A DNA stretch of 64,000 bases, from NCBI RefSeq assembly GCF_020329435.1, contig NZ_JAGKJK010000002.1, positions 124,001 through 188,000 of the forward strand, given 5' to 3'. Shown here one piece after another: positions 9,535 to 17,282 of the stretch. Origin of the DNA: Bradyrhizobium hereditatis. Lineage in GTDB: Bacteria; Pseudomonadota; Alphaproteobacteria; Rhizobiales; Xanthobacteraceae. Each line of letters begins with the position of its first letter. Position 1 is the first letter of the stretch. A model generated the notes under the pieces. That model made no database searches. It was not told the DNA's origin and worked only from the letters and a program-made list of their open reading frames with translations. The position numbers and the translations under genes were made by a program.

Positions 9535-10527
9535 CTATCTTTGCGCTCCGGAAGCCCGCCGCTTCCACTGCTCGCCATTCACCGCGCCGGCCGGAATGTC
9601 ACCCGCGATAATTTGCTCGACCTGCCGCACCGTTTCCAGCGCCTGGCTCTCGATCGCCGGTGGCGTCAGCCCGCCGATATGCGGAGTGGCGATGACGTTC
9701 GGCAGTTTGGCGAGGTCTGGCGACGGCATCTGGTCGAGCGCGCGGCCGACATCCATGGCCGCGCCGGCGATGCGATTTTCGCGCAAGGCAGTCGACAGCG
9801 CGGCCTCGTCGACGAGATTGCCGCGCGACAGATTGATGAAGAAGGCATGCGGCTGCATGCGCGCCAGCGCCGCCGGCCCGATCAGATTTTCGGTTTCTTC
9901 GTTGGCGACGGCGAGGCAGACGACGTAATCGGCGCGGACGAGGAGATCGTCGAGCGGTAGATGCAAAATGTCGGCGTCGCTCACGGTCGCGTAGGGATCG
10001 GCGACCAGCACTTTCATGCCCAATACCTTGGCGATGTCAGCGAGGTAACGGCCGATGCTGCCATAGCCGATGATGCCGAGCCGGCTGCCGGCCAGTTGTC
10101 GACCCATGATGATCTCGGGCTTCCGCCCGGCGTGATAATCGGCGGTAGCGCGCGAGACGCCGCGCGACAGATCGACCATGAAGCCGAGCGCAAGTTCAGC
10201 AACTGACTGGATGAATCCCGGCCCTGCCCGCGTGACCAATACGCCGGCCGCGGAAGCGGCTGCGACATCGACGTTGCGGATATCGACCGCACAGCGAACG
10301 AAGGCGCGCAAGGCTGGCAGTGCCGAAAATATCTCGCGCGGTCCCGCCGTGAGCCGATCGGCGACGATAATATCGACGTCGCGCGCGGCCGCGATCAGGC
10401 CGGCGGCGTCGAGCGCATCGTTGGCGTCATGCAGCTTCACCTCGGCGATGGCCTGAAGATCGCTAAGGGCGCGCGCGCCGTAGTACTGGGCGCGAGCCTG
10501 CGGCGTATGGGTCAGCAGGACTTTCAA
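9535..10527 (-). CDS. D-isomer-specific 2-hydroxyacid dehydrogenase
   Basis: About 330 residues. The Rossmann NAD(P) motif is LGIIGYGSIGR. The active-site arginine is in INLSRGNLVDE, and the catalytic histidine in ATPHIGG. The usual acidic residue in the DVFxxEP loop is shifted in DVGRALDQMPSP. Family reaction: reversible NAD(P)H-dependent reduction of 2-keto acids or oxidation of D-2-hydroxy acids such as glyoxylate/hydroxypyruvate; the substrate is not known. I chose TTG at 10527 (read MKVLLTHTPQ) because it follows GGAG by about 8 bases and begins at the family's first strand. A GTG at 10578 would add 17 atypical residues. The gene sits between two cyclase genes, all on the minus strand. 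Confidence 0.85.
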   Translation of the reverse strand: MKVLLTHTPQARAQYYGARALSDLQAIAEVKLHDANDALDAAGLIAAARDVDIIVADRLTAGPREIFSALPALRAFVRCAVDIRNVDVAAASAAGVLVTRAGPGFIQSVAELALGFMVDLSRGVSRATADYHAGRKPEIIMGRQLAGSRLGIIGYGSIGRYLADIAKVLGMKVLVADPYATVSDADILHLPLDDLLVRADYVVCLAVANEETENLIGPAALARMQPHAFFINLSRGNLVDEAALSTALRENRIAGAAMDVGRALDQMPSPDLAKLPNVIATPHIGGLTPPAIESQALETVRQVEQIIAGDIPAGAVNGEQWKRRASGAQR

Positions 10528-10626
10528 CGCTGGAGGACTCCCTGTCAGAGGCCGACACGTTCGTCGTGGCGGCAGCACATCTATGGCCAGGCGGCTGCTG
10601 CATGCAAGGCAGCCAGCATCCTGATC

Positions 10627-12672
10627 TTACTTGGTGCGCGCGATTGTCGTGCCGTCCCAATCTTCGCCGGCGGGATTTTCAAGCTGCTGCCGGCAACGTT
10701 CGACCATCGTCGAGGAGGCTGCATCGTGCTCGCGGACCGCCAGCACCTTCTCAAACGCGCCGATCGCGGCGAAGAAGTCTCGGGCGCGCCAGGCGGCAAG
10801 CCCGGCCTCGTACGAAGCCACCCAATCGGGTGTGCCGTCGAAGTCGTCGGCCATGCCGAGCAATTCATAGATCTGCAGTCCGCCGGCGCGGCCATAGACC
10901 GCCAGACGGTCGAGTTCGCGAACGACGATGGTATCGCCGGCAAGCCGCCGCGTTTCCGGACCGATGATGATGGTGGAGCCGTAGGCTTTGTTGGTGCTCT
11001 CCAGCCGGCTCGCGATGTTCACGGCGTCGCCGATCACGGTGTAGTTCAGCCGCACCTCCGAGCCGATATTGCCGACCAGCATGTCGCCGGAATTGATGCC
11101 GATGCGAATCCTGACCGGCTGGCCGTGGTCGTCGATGAGGCCCGCCTCTTCCGCCGCGCGCCGGCACGCCAGCGCGGCCCGGCAGCAATCGACGGCATGG
11201 TCCGGGTTGGGCGACGGCGCACCCCAGAACGCCATCACGGCATCGCCGATGAACTTGTCGATGGTGCCGTTGTGGCCCTGGATCTGCGCCGAGACGCAAT
11301 CGAAATAGCGCGACAGCAGCGGAATGATGCGGTCGCCGAGCCGTTCCGACATGCCGGTGAAGCCGGCGAGATCGATGAACATCACGCTCATCGGCCGCAC
11401 CGCACCGCCGAGCCGCGCCCCATTGCCATCGCGGATCAGCCGCTTCACGAGATCGGCCGGAATGTATTTCCGGAACGCGGCAAGCCCCTGCGCCATGTCG
11501 CCGATCGCGCCGGAAAGATTGCCGATCTCGGTCAGCCGCGACGGATGCCGCTGCACCTTGTCGAGATCGAAGCGCTCGACATGCCTGATCTCGTTCACCA
11601 CCTTGATCAGCGGTGCTGCGATCAGGCGCTGGGCAAGCCATGCCGACAGCAGTCCGGCAAAGACGATCAAGACCGCAAGGCCGATCAGCAAATTCCGGAT
11701 CGTCATCTGGACGGGTCCGAGAAATTCCGATTCCGGCACCACCGTAACCAGCGACCAGCCGGGAAACGAGATAGGCGTGATGACGGCCTGGTAAGCCTTG
11801 CCGTCCCGCGTCACCGTCGTGTTGAACGGCTCGCCTTCGCCGGGCTCGTAGGCGCTGCCGGCATTCCTGATCGCGTCGACAGCGACCGAAAACAGCGGGT
11901 GATCGGTTTTCAGCGCCACTAGCTCGCTGGCATCGGGATCGGGCGAGGCCACCACCTTGCCGTCCCGCTCGAGAATGAAGGCGCCTGCAGACTTTCCAAC
12001 GGTGAGCTGCGACAGGAAATTCGAAACGCGCGTCAGCTCGATGATGATGGCGACGACGCCGGCCGGCTTGCCGTCAATCTCGACCGGGGCCGAAAACGCC
12101 GCCGCGAGCCGTTCGCCGCGCGGATGGATCGTCAGCGTCGACCAGTATTCATCGTTGGTCTGGTGGGCGACCCGAAACCATTCCTGCTCGGTCACGGAAT
12201 AGTCGGTCTCTTCGAACCAGCTGGCCTTGAGCTTGAGATCGTCGCCGACGAATTCATAGCGATTGATGCGCAAATTGCGGTCGGGCGAGATCTCGAGCAT
12301 CTCGATGACGTCGTTGCCGAGCTTGTGCCCGGCAAAGAACGATCCGTCCGGCCATCCGAACGCCACCCAGGAGATGGTCGGCTGCGACAGCAATTGCGAC
12401 CGGAAAACCACCTCGCGTGTCCGAGCGTCCCGCGGATCGAACACTTTCTCGGCCAGCAGCGTGCGCACCGCCATCATGGACGAGCGCGCCTCCGTGGTGA
12501 CCGACTGCAACTCGTCGCCGACGGCGGAAACGATCTGGTCGTTGATGGTGTTGGCCAGCGTCTGGCTGACCTGATGGGCGGTGCGCCACCACAATAGATG
12601 CACGCCGACGGCGCTGACGACGATGGAGGTCAGCACGAGGGCGGAGATGGCAGTACGGATGCCGAGGCGCAT
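10627..12672 (-). CDS. membrane class III adenylate/guanylate cyclase with Cache sensor and HAMP
   Basis: About 681 residues. A first membrane span (ISALVLTSIVVSAVGVHLLW) is followed by a periplasmic double-Cache-like sensor of roughly 270 residues. Next are a second span (LLIGLAVLIVFAGLLSAWLA), a HAMP linker and a C-terminal cyclase domain. Catalytic metal aspartates are visible in VMFIDLAGFTG and IDKFIGDAVMAFWG, and the transition-state N/R pair in VIGDAVNIASRLE. Expected role: an inner-membrane receptor that makes cAMP (or cGMP) in response to a periplasmic ligand. The ATG at 12672 follows GGGA. An upstream in-frame start at 12831 would add 53 residues of non-membrane sequence and is less likely. 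Confidence 0.9.
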   Translation of the reverse strand: MRLGIRTAISALVLTSIVVSAVGVHLLWWRTAHQVSQTLANTINDQIVSAVGDELQSVTTEARSSMMAVRTLLAEKVFDPRDARTREVVFRSQLLSQPTISWVAFGWPDGSFFAGHKLGNDVIEMLEISPDRNLRINRYEFVGDDLKLKASWFEETDYSVTEQEWFRVAHQTNDEYWSTLTIHPRGERLAAAFSAPVEIDGKPAGVVAIIIELTRVSNFLSQLTVGKSAGAFILERDGKVVASPDPDASELVALKTDHPLFSVAVDAIRNAGSAYEPGEGEPFNTTVTRDGKAYQAVITPISFPGWSLVTVVPESEFLGPVQMTIRNLLIGLAVLIVFAGLLSAWLAQRLIAAPLIKVVNEIRHVERFDLDKVQRHPSRLTEIGNLSGAIGDMAQGLAAFRKYIPADLVKRLIRDGNGARLGGAVRPMSVMFIDLAGFTGMSERLGDRIIPLLSRYFDCVSAQIQGHNGTIDKFIGDAVMAFWGAPSPNPDHAVDCCRAALACRRAAEEAGLIDDHGQPVRIRIGINSGDMLVGNIGSEVRLNYTVIGDAVNIASRLESTNKAYGSTIIIGPETRRLAGDTIVVRELDRLAVYGRAGGLQIYELLGMADDFDGTPDWVASYEAGLAAWRARDFFAAIGAFEKVLAVREHDAASSTMVERCRQQLENPAGEDWDGTTIARTK

Positions 12673-12871
12673 GCGGGTCCCAGATCGCGGGTTGGTAACC
12701 CGCGATACGAGACGATACCAGCCTATGTTTCGCCCGCGAGGCCAATTTCGGCCATCCGGACACGGCTCTGTGACCGAACTTGAGCCGCAATGCCGACGAA
12801 ACTTATCGATTGGCTGTTCCGTACCAGCCAAGAGGGCGCTATGCCATGCGACAGTTCTCGAAGGTCATGCA

Positions 12872-13603
12872 ATGCACGATGTTTCTATCCCGGCGGCCCT
12901 GATTGCCGGTCTCGTCAGCTTCCTGTCGCCTTGCGTCCTGCCCCTGGTGCCGCCCTATCTGGTCTATCTCACCGGCGCGACCATCGAGCATGTCGCCGAT
13001 GACGAGACGCCGGAGACCTCCAAGCGCGCGGTGATGGCATCGGCGCTGATGTTCGTGCTCGGCTTTTCCACCGTATTCGTGGCGCTCGGCGCCAGCGCCT
13101 CGCTGATCGGCAGCCTGATCCGAGCCTGGTCGGCGGAGCTCTCGATCGTCGCCGGCATCGTGATCATCATCATGGGCCTGCATTTCCTCGGCCTGACCCG
13201 GATCGGGCTATTGATGCGCGAAGGCCGCATGCCGATGCCGAAACCGGTCGGCCTGTGGGGCGCCTATGCCATGGGGCTCGCCTTCGCCTTTGGCTGGACG
13301 CCCTGCATCGGTCCCATTCTGGCGGCGATCCTGTCCATCGCAGCCGCCGAAGCCACCGTCACCAAGGGCGCCGGCCTGCTGGCGGTCTATTCCGCCGGAC
13401 TCGGAATCCCCTTCCTGCTCGCGGCGTTCATGATCGAGCAGTTCTCTTCGCTGTTTGCGCGGATGAAACGGCATCTCGGCAAGGTCGAGCATGCCATGGG
13501 CGTCCTGATGGTGATCACCGGCATCGGCTTCCTGACTGGCGCCGTCTCCAACGTCAGCATCTGGCTTCTGGAGACTTTTCCGGCCCTGCAAAATTTCGGC
13601 TAA
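12872..13603 (+). CDS. ccdA: CcdA-type cytochrome c biogenesis / thiol-disulfide transmembrane protein
   Basis: 243 residues with about six membrane spans. The two conserved motifs are present: SFLSPCVLPLVPPYL near the N-terminus and FGWTPCIGPIL in the second half, each carrying one of the redox cysteines. CcdA carries electrons from cytoplasmic thioredoxin across the inner membrane to periplasmic thiol proteins. The ATG at 12872 follows AAGGTC. Longer in-frame starts reach back into the cyclase gene and are not credible. The next genes (DoxX, WCHWC thioredoxin-like protein, cysteine-rich bufferins) make a thiol-redox role in this neighbourhood attractive. Confidence 0.88.
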   Translation: MHDVSIPAALIAGLVSFLSPCVLPLVPPYLVYLTGATIEHVADDETPETSKRAVMASALMFVLGFSTVFVALGASASLIGSLIRAWSAELSIVAGIVIIIMGLHFLGLTRIGLLMREGRMPMPKPVGLWGAYAMGLAFAFGWTPCIGPILAAILSIAAAEATVTKGAGLLAVYSAGLGIPFLLAAFMIEQFSSLFARMKRHLGKVEHAMGVLMVITGIGFLTGAVSNVSIWLLETFPALQNFG

Positions 13604-13609
13604 GGCCCC

Positions 13610-13637
13610 GTAACAAACGGGCGGGCTATTGCGAAAC
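13610..13637 (+). promoter_or_regulatory. candidate ECF-sigma promoter upstream of doxX
   Basis: GTAAC at 13610-13614 and CGAAAC at 13632-13637 are 22 bases apart, start to start. The same two-part motif at exactly the same spacing lies ahead of both bufferin precursor genes. GTAAC-like -35 with CGTA/CGAA-like -10 elements are typical of ECF sigma factors. The site is about 110 bp upstream of doxX. No sigma-factor gene is in the window. Confidence 0.5.
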
Positions 13638-13747
13638 TGTTGTCGGAGCCAGATTACCGCCGTCGCTTCCACGGCATTTTCGAGCGTGCCGGGTTGAAGT
13701 GACCGCAGGCCGCCTCGTCGCGACAGAGATAGCTAGAGGGGGTCTGC

Positions 13748-14245
13748 ATGAAATCTATCGTCAATCTTCTCATCCTGCTGCCTGCGCGGATTGCGTTATA
13801 TTTTTCCTGGGCCGGCCCCCTGATCATGCGGGTCGTGGTCGGCTACACCTTCATGCTGGCCGGCTGGGGCAAGCTCAATAATCTGGCTTTGGTGACCGAG
13901 AATTTTGCCGGTTGGGGTATTCCGTTCCCGAACATACTTACCCCGTTTGTGGCCGGCGTCGAATTCCTCGGCGGCATCATGCTGATCTTTGGCCTGTTCA
14001 CGCGAATTCCGGCTGCGATGCTGGCGATTGTCATGGTGGTCGCTATCAGGGCGGCGAAATGGGACGAGGTTGACTCCGTTCAAACACTGCTTGGCTTCGA
14101 GGAGGCGACCTACTTCGCCGCCTTCATGTGGCTTGCGATCGCCGGCCCCGGCGCCGCGTCGCTGGACCGAGCCCTGGTGAATGCCAGTGGTAGTCCGAAG
14201 CTTCAACCCGAAACTCACAATCCCGTGACGTCGGCGAAAGGCTGA
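13748..14245 (+). CDS. DoxX family membrane protein (BufD-like by context)
   Basis: 165 residues with four predicted membrane helices and the DoxX signature region IMRVVVGYTFMLAGWGKLNN. The conserved GIPFPNILTPFVAGVEFLGG segment follows. DoxX proteins are small inner-membrane proteins linked to thiol or quinone redox chemistry. A DoxX protein (BufD/GigD) is a common companion of bufferin-type operons, so the position about 2.2 kb upstream of the precursors, behind the same type of promoter, supports that role. The next open frame starts 55 bp downstream and is probably in the same transcript. Confidence 0.85.
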   Translation: MKSIVNLLILLPARIALYFSWAGPLIMRVVVGYTFMLAGWGKLNNLALVTENFAGWGIPFPNILTPFVAGVEFLGGIMLIFGLFTRIPAAMLAIVMVVAIRAAKWDEVDSVQTLLGFEEATYFAAFMWLAIAGPGAASLDRALVNASGSPKLQPETHNPVTSAKG

Positions 14246-14300
14246 GCCCGAATCGTGGTGCCTGCGTAGCTGGAGGAACACCACCTTCCGGGAAGCTGCC

Positions 14301-16136
14301 ATGAAACTCGTCCGCATTGCCGCCCTTGTCCTCGCCGTGCTTGCGGCTTCGCCATCCTTTGCTGCGGACGGACCTAAATGAAGCAACTGGGACGATGATC
14401 TGTTCACCCGCGCGCAGGCCGAACGGCGCTTTGTCATCCTCGATCTTGAAGCGGTGTGGTGCCACTGGTGCCATGTCATGGAGAAGACGACCTACGCCGA
14501 TCCCAAGGTCAGGGAATTGCTGGCGGAAAAATACATTCCGGTTCGTGTCGACCAGGACGCCAACCCCGATCTGTCGAGTCGCTATGGCGACTGGGGCTGG
14601 CCGGCGACCATCGTGTTCGGCCCCGACGGCAGCGAGATCGCCAAGATCAGGGGATACATCGAGCCGGAGCGGATGCAGGCGCTGCTCAAGGCCATCATCG
14701 AGGATCCCACGCCGGGCCCGTCAGTCGCCGAACCCTTTGAAGTCAAGCCATCGACTTCCGCCTTCCTCGGCAAGGAGCAGCGCGCCGCGCTGATCAAGAA
14801 TTTCGATGAGTCCTACGAGGAAAAACTCGGCGGCTGGGGCGAGAACCAGAAATATATCGACGCCGACAGCATGGACCTCGCGATCTCCCGCGCCGAGGCC
14901 GGCGACGCCAACGCGATCAAGCGCGCCCGGCAGACGCTTGACGCCGCGATCGCGCTGATCGATCCGGTCTGGGGCGGCGTGTACCAATATTCCGAAGCAG
15001 GGTCCTGGACGCGTGCCCATTTCGAAAAGATCATGTCATTCGAGGCGCAATATCTCCGGCAGTACAGCCAGGCCTATGCACTGTGGAAAGACCCTAAACA
15101 TCTCGCCGCTGCGCGCAGCATTGAACGCTATCTCGCGAATTTTCTGACGAGCCCTGAAGGCGCGTTCTATGTCAGTCAGGACGCCGATCTCGACCACGAT
15201 ACCGATGGGCATAAATACTACGCGCTGTCGGACGGCGAGCGCCGCAAACTCGCCATGCCGCGCATCGACAAGAACCTCTACGCGCGCGAGAACGGTTGGG
15301 CGATCTCGGGGCTTACGGCTTACTACAATGTCACGAACGATCCCAGGATACTTGGCGTTGCCGAGCGCGCCGCGAAATGGGTGATCGACAACCGCGCGCT
15401 GCCGGATGGCGGCTTCCGTCATGGCGAGAAGGATCGCGGCGGCCCGTTCCTCGGCGACACACTGGCCATGGGACAGGCCTTTATCGATCTCTATGTCGCT
15501 ACGGGAAATCGCGACTGGCTTACCAGAGCCGCGAAGGCCGGCGACTTCGTCGCGACCTTCCGCGATGAGGCCGGCGGCTTCGTGACCTCGAAGACGGCGG
15601 AAGCCAAGACCGGCGTGCTCGCAAAACCCGCCAAGCTGATCGACGACCAGGTGCAGGTGAGCCGGTTCATGAACCTGCTCAACCGTTACTTCGGCAACGA
15701 GACCTATCGCGAGCAGGCCGCGCACGCGATGCGCTATCTTGCCAGCGCCTCGATCGGGATGATGCGTCCCCTGCCCGGCGTGCTGCTCGCCGACGAAGAG
15801 CTCGCGGTCGAGCCCACCCACATCACCGTCGTCGGACCCAAGGACGACGCCCGCGCCAAGAACCTGCACGCAATCGGCCGCGCGCTGCCGGCCCGCTACA
15901 AGAGGCTGGAGTGGCTCGACCTTCGCGAGGGCAAGCTGCCCAACCCCGACGTCGAATATCCCGATCTTGGCGAACCCGCGGCATTCGCCTGCAGCAATCG
16001 CATCTGTTCGTTTCCATCGTTCAACGCCGAGGAGTTGCGGGCCACGGTCGCGCAGATGGCGAAGCTGAGGCCTGTGCGGTGGATGAGCAAAGCACCCCCA
16101 TTGTGCAACGCAATCGATTGTTCGAAACGCAGCTAA
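14301..16136 (+). pseudogene. DUF255 thioredoxin-like protein interrupted by an in-frame TGA after its signal peptide
   Basis: ATG at 14301 opens a clear signal peptide (MKLVRIAALVLAVLAASPSF, then AADGPK). A TGA at codon 27 (14379-14381) follows, and the same frame then runs on to 16136. After the stop comes SNWDDDLF, then a thioredoxin-like fold with WCHWCHVMEKTTYADP (DUF255 motif) and an alpha-barrel-like region of about 450 residues. That architecture is like YyaL/spermatogenesis-associated-20-type proteins. A Trp codon (TGG) would restore a natural KWSNWDDDLF sequence, so one G-to-A change explains the stop. No in-frame ATG lies between the stop and the motif; the first GTG (14454) is inside the active site. 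Either a true recent nonsense mutation or a sequencing error. It probably shares the doxX transcript. Confidence 0.75.
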
Positions 16137-16269
16137 TCCGTTGAAGCGCCGCGCTTTCTGACCAGCGCGCGGTCGCAGAGATCAGCACGGACGAATACTC
16201 TCAAAGTCGCCGGGGCTAGACATGAGCGGGATGTCTAACCGCAAAAAGAAAATTTTCTTTTGAAACTCT

Positions 16270-16297
16270 GTAACCAAATCGCCTGATGCCCCGTAGC
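16270..16297 (+). promoter_or_regulatory. candidate ECF-sigma promoter of the first bufferin precursor
   Basis: TGTAACC ends at 16275 and CGTAGC starts at 16292, which gives GTAAC-N17-CGTA. It is identical in spacing to the elements before doxX and before the second precursor. It lies in a 322-bp intergenic region (16137-16458) with no other gene, about 160 bp upstream of the start codon, which leaves a long 5' leader of unknown use. Confidence 0.55.
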
Positions 16298-16458
16298 TGG
16301 CTTTCGGATGCGCACTCGATTAGGGGGACCTGCCATTCCCGGCAAGCTCTCGCGACCGATGGCCATCCGTCACATCGCTTGCGTTGTGGGGTCCGTGATC
16401 GAGCGATCGGCGGATGCTTGCGACGTCCTGTCTTCAAACATTGATCGAGGAGATCGTC

Positions 16459-16722
16459 ATGAAGCTGAACTCCAAATCCGGTGCGACGCTCGCCGCTGCC
16501 GCCGCCACCCTGTTCCTTGCAGGTTCGGCGGCATCAACGGTGTCGACGCCGGCGAACGCCGCTCAGGGCAAGTGCATGGCCGGCAATGCCTGCAAGGGCC
16601 AGAGCGCCTGCAAGGGCTCCGCGAACGCCTGTAAGGGACAGAATGCCTGCAAGGGCACCGGCTTCTCGATGACTTCCGAAAAGGCTTGCACCGCCATGGG
16701 CGCCAAGTTCGTCAAGAGCTGA
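16459..16722 (+). CDS. bufA2: bufferin precursor, BufA2-type six-cysteine RiPP (copy 1)
   Basis: 87 residues. A Sec-type signal peptide (LAAAAATLFLAG core) probably cleaves after PANA at residue 34. It is followed by a short cysteine-rich core with C39, C45, C51, C58, C64 and C77 set in repeated NACKGQ/SACKG units. Six cysteines with this spacing match the Buf_6/12Cys precursor type. In characterised bufferins the MNIO enzyme BufB, with BufC, converts cysteines to thiooxazole groups, and the periplasmic product binds copper. The start is fixed by AGGAG six bases before the ATG; a longer frame from 16414 lacks a signal peptide start. Modification and metal preference here are inferred. Confidence 0.88.
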   Translation: MKLNSKSGATLAAAAATLFLAGSAASTVSTPANAAQGKCMAGNACKGQSACKGSANACKGQNACKGTGFSMTSEKACTAMGAKFVKS

Positions 16723-16743
16723 TCGGCGGATGATGATGTGTGG

Positions 16744-16764
16744 GGGCCCGGTGCCGCCGGGCCC
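16744..16764 (+). terminator. perfect GC hairpin between the two precursor genes
   Basis: Arms GGGCCCGG and CCGGGCCC (8 bp, perfect) flank a TGCCG loop, 22 bp after the first precursor's stop. Only a short T-poor tail (TCATTGTTTC) follows, so it may act as a partial terminator or mRNA-stabilising stem rather than a full stop. Confidence 0.6.
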
Positions 16765-16807
16765 TCATTGTTTCGGACCGACGGCTAAAATAAAGTTGAC
16801 CTCACAT

Positions 16808-16835
16808 GTAACTAAATCCGAACCCGACCCGTAAC
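16808..16835 (+). promoter_or_regulatory. candidate ECF-sigma promoter of the second bufferin precursor
   Basis: TGTAACT ends at 16813 and CGTAAC starts at 16830: GTAAC-N17-CGTA, the same spacing as the two other sites. It lies 80 bp upstream of the second precursor's ATG. It gives the second precursor and the downstream bufBC genes their own start independent of copy 1. Confidence 0.55.
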
Positions 16836-16914
16836 TTTCTCCGGGTGCCGTTTGTCAGCTTGATCTGTCGCTGCTTGCGGGCGATGCACCCTGACACTCT
16901 TTTGGAGGATACCC

Positions 16915-17172
16915 ATGAAGATGACATCCAAGTCCGGCGCCGCGCTGGCCGCCGCCGCTGCCACCCTGTTCCTGGCTGGGACTACCGTCTCGACCGTGAC
17001 CTATGCTGCAGGCGAGGGTAAATGCGTCGGCGCCAATGCCTGCAAAGGCCAGAGCGCCTGCAAGGGTGCCAGCAATGCCTGCAAGGGCCAGAACGCCTGC
17101 AAGGGTCAGGGCTTCTCGGCCATGACCAAGGAAAAGTGCGACGCCGCCAAGGGTAAGTTCATGCCGTCCTAG
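16915..17172 (+). CDS. bufA2: bufferin precursor, BufA2-type six-cysteine RiPP (copy 2)
   Basis: 85 residues and a clear paralogue of the gene 190 bp upstream. It has the same signal peptide core, followed by a core with C37, C43, C49, C56, C62 and C75. The cysteine spacing (6, 6, 7, 6, 13) is exactly that of copy 1, while the residues between have diverged. This copy carries an AGEGKCVG segment, the EGKC motif seen in several MNIO-modified precursors; copy 1 has AAQGKC. GGAGG lies eight bases before the ATG. It sits directly ahead of bufB, separated by a hairpin. The product is expected to be exported and periplasmic. Confidence 0.88.
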   Translation: MKMTSKSGAALAAAAATLFLAGTTVSTVTYAAGEGKCVGANACKGQSACKGASNACKGQNACKGQGFSAMTKEKCDAAKGKFMPS

Positions 17173-17186
17173 CGACGGTTCGATAT

Positions 17187-17210
17187 GAGGCCCGGTGTAG
17201 GCCGGGCCTC
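17187..17210 (+). terminator. perfect GC hairpin between bufA2 copy 2 and bufB
   Basis: Arms GAGGCCCGG and CCGGGCCTC (9 bp, perfect) flank a six-base loop, 14 bp after the precursor stop. No T run follows, so readthrough is likely. Such a stem would keep precursor message in excess over maturase message. Confidence 0.6.
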
Positions 17211-17282
17211 GTATCCATGCTAGGTTGAAGTTCAGTGTGGGACGCGCCGCCACGTTCGCGGCGTGGTTCGAGCGGAGACGAG

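Noticed and set aside
10429..11922. 497-residue plus-strand open frame antisense to the receptor cyclase
   Set aside because: Histidine/arginine-rich shadow of a well-supported gene. No start signal.
12769..12802. ECF-like promoter upstream of ccdA (TGTGACC ... CGAAAC)
   Set aside because: The -35 is GTGAC rather than GTAAC and the spacing is 5 bases longer than in the three matching sites, so ccdA is not assigned to that regulon.
14379..14381. Selenocysteine recoding at the in-frame TGA
   Set aside because: The stop lies outside the WCHWC active site, just after the signal peptide. No bacterial SECIS-like stem follows directly, and a TGG tryptophan codon explains it better.
16600..17110. 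Repeated AACGCCTGCAAGGGC-like units as a possible CRISPR or satellite array
   Set aside because: They are codon-level repeats of the NACKGQ units in two secreted peptide genes, spaced irregularly and lacking spacers.
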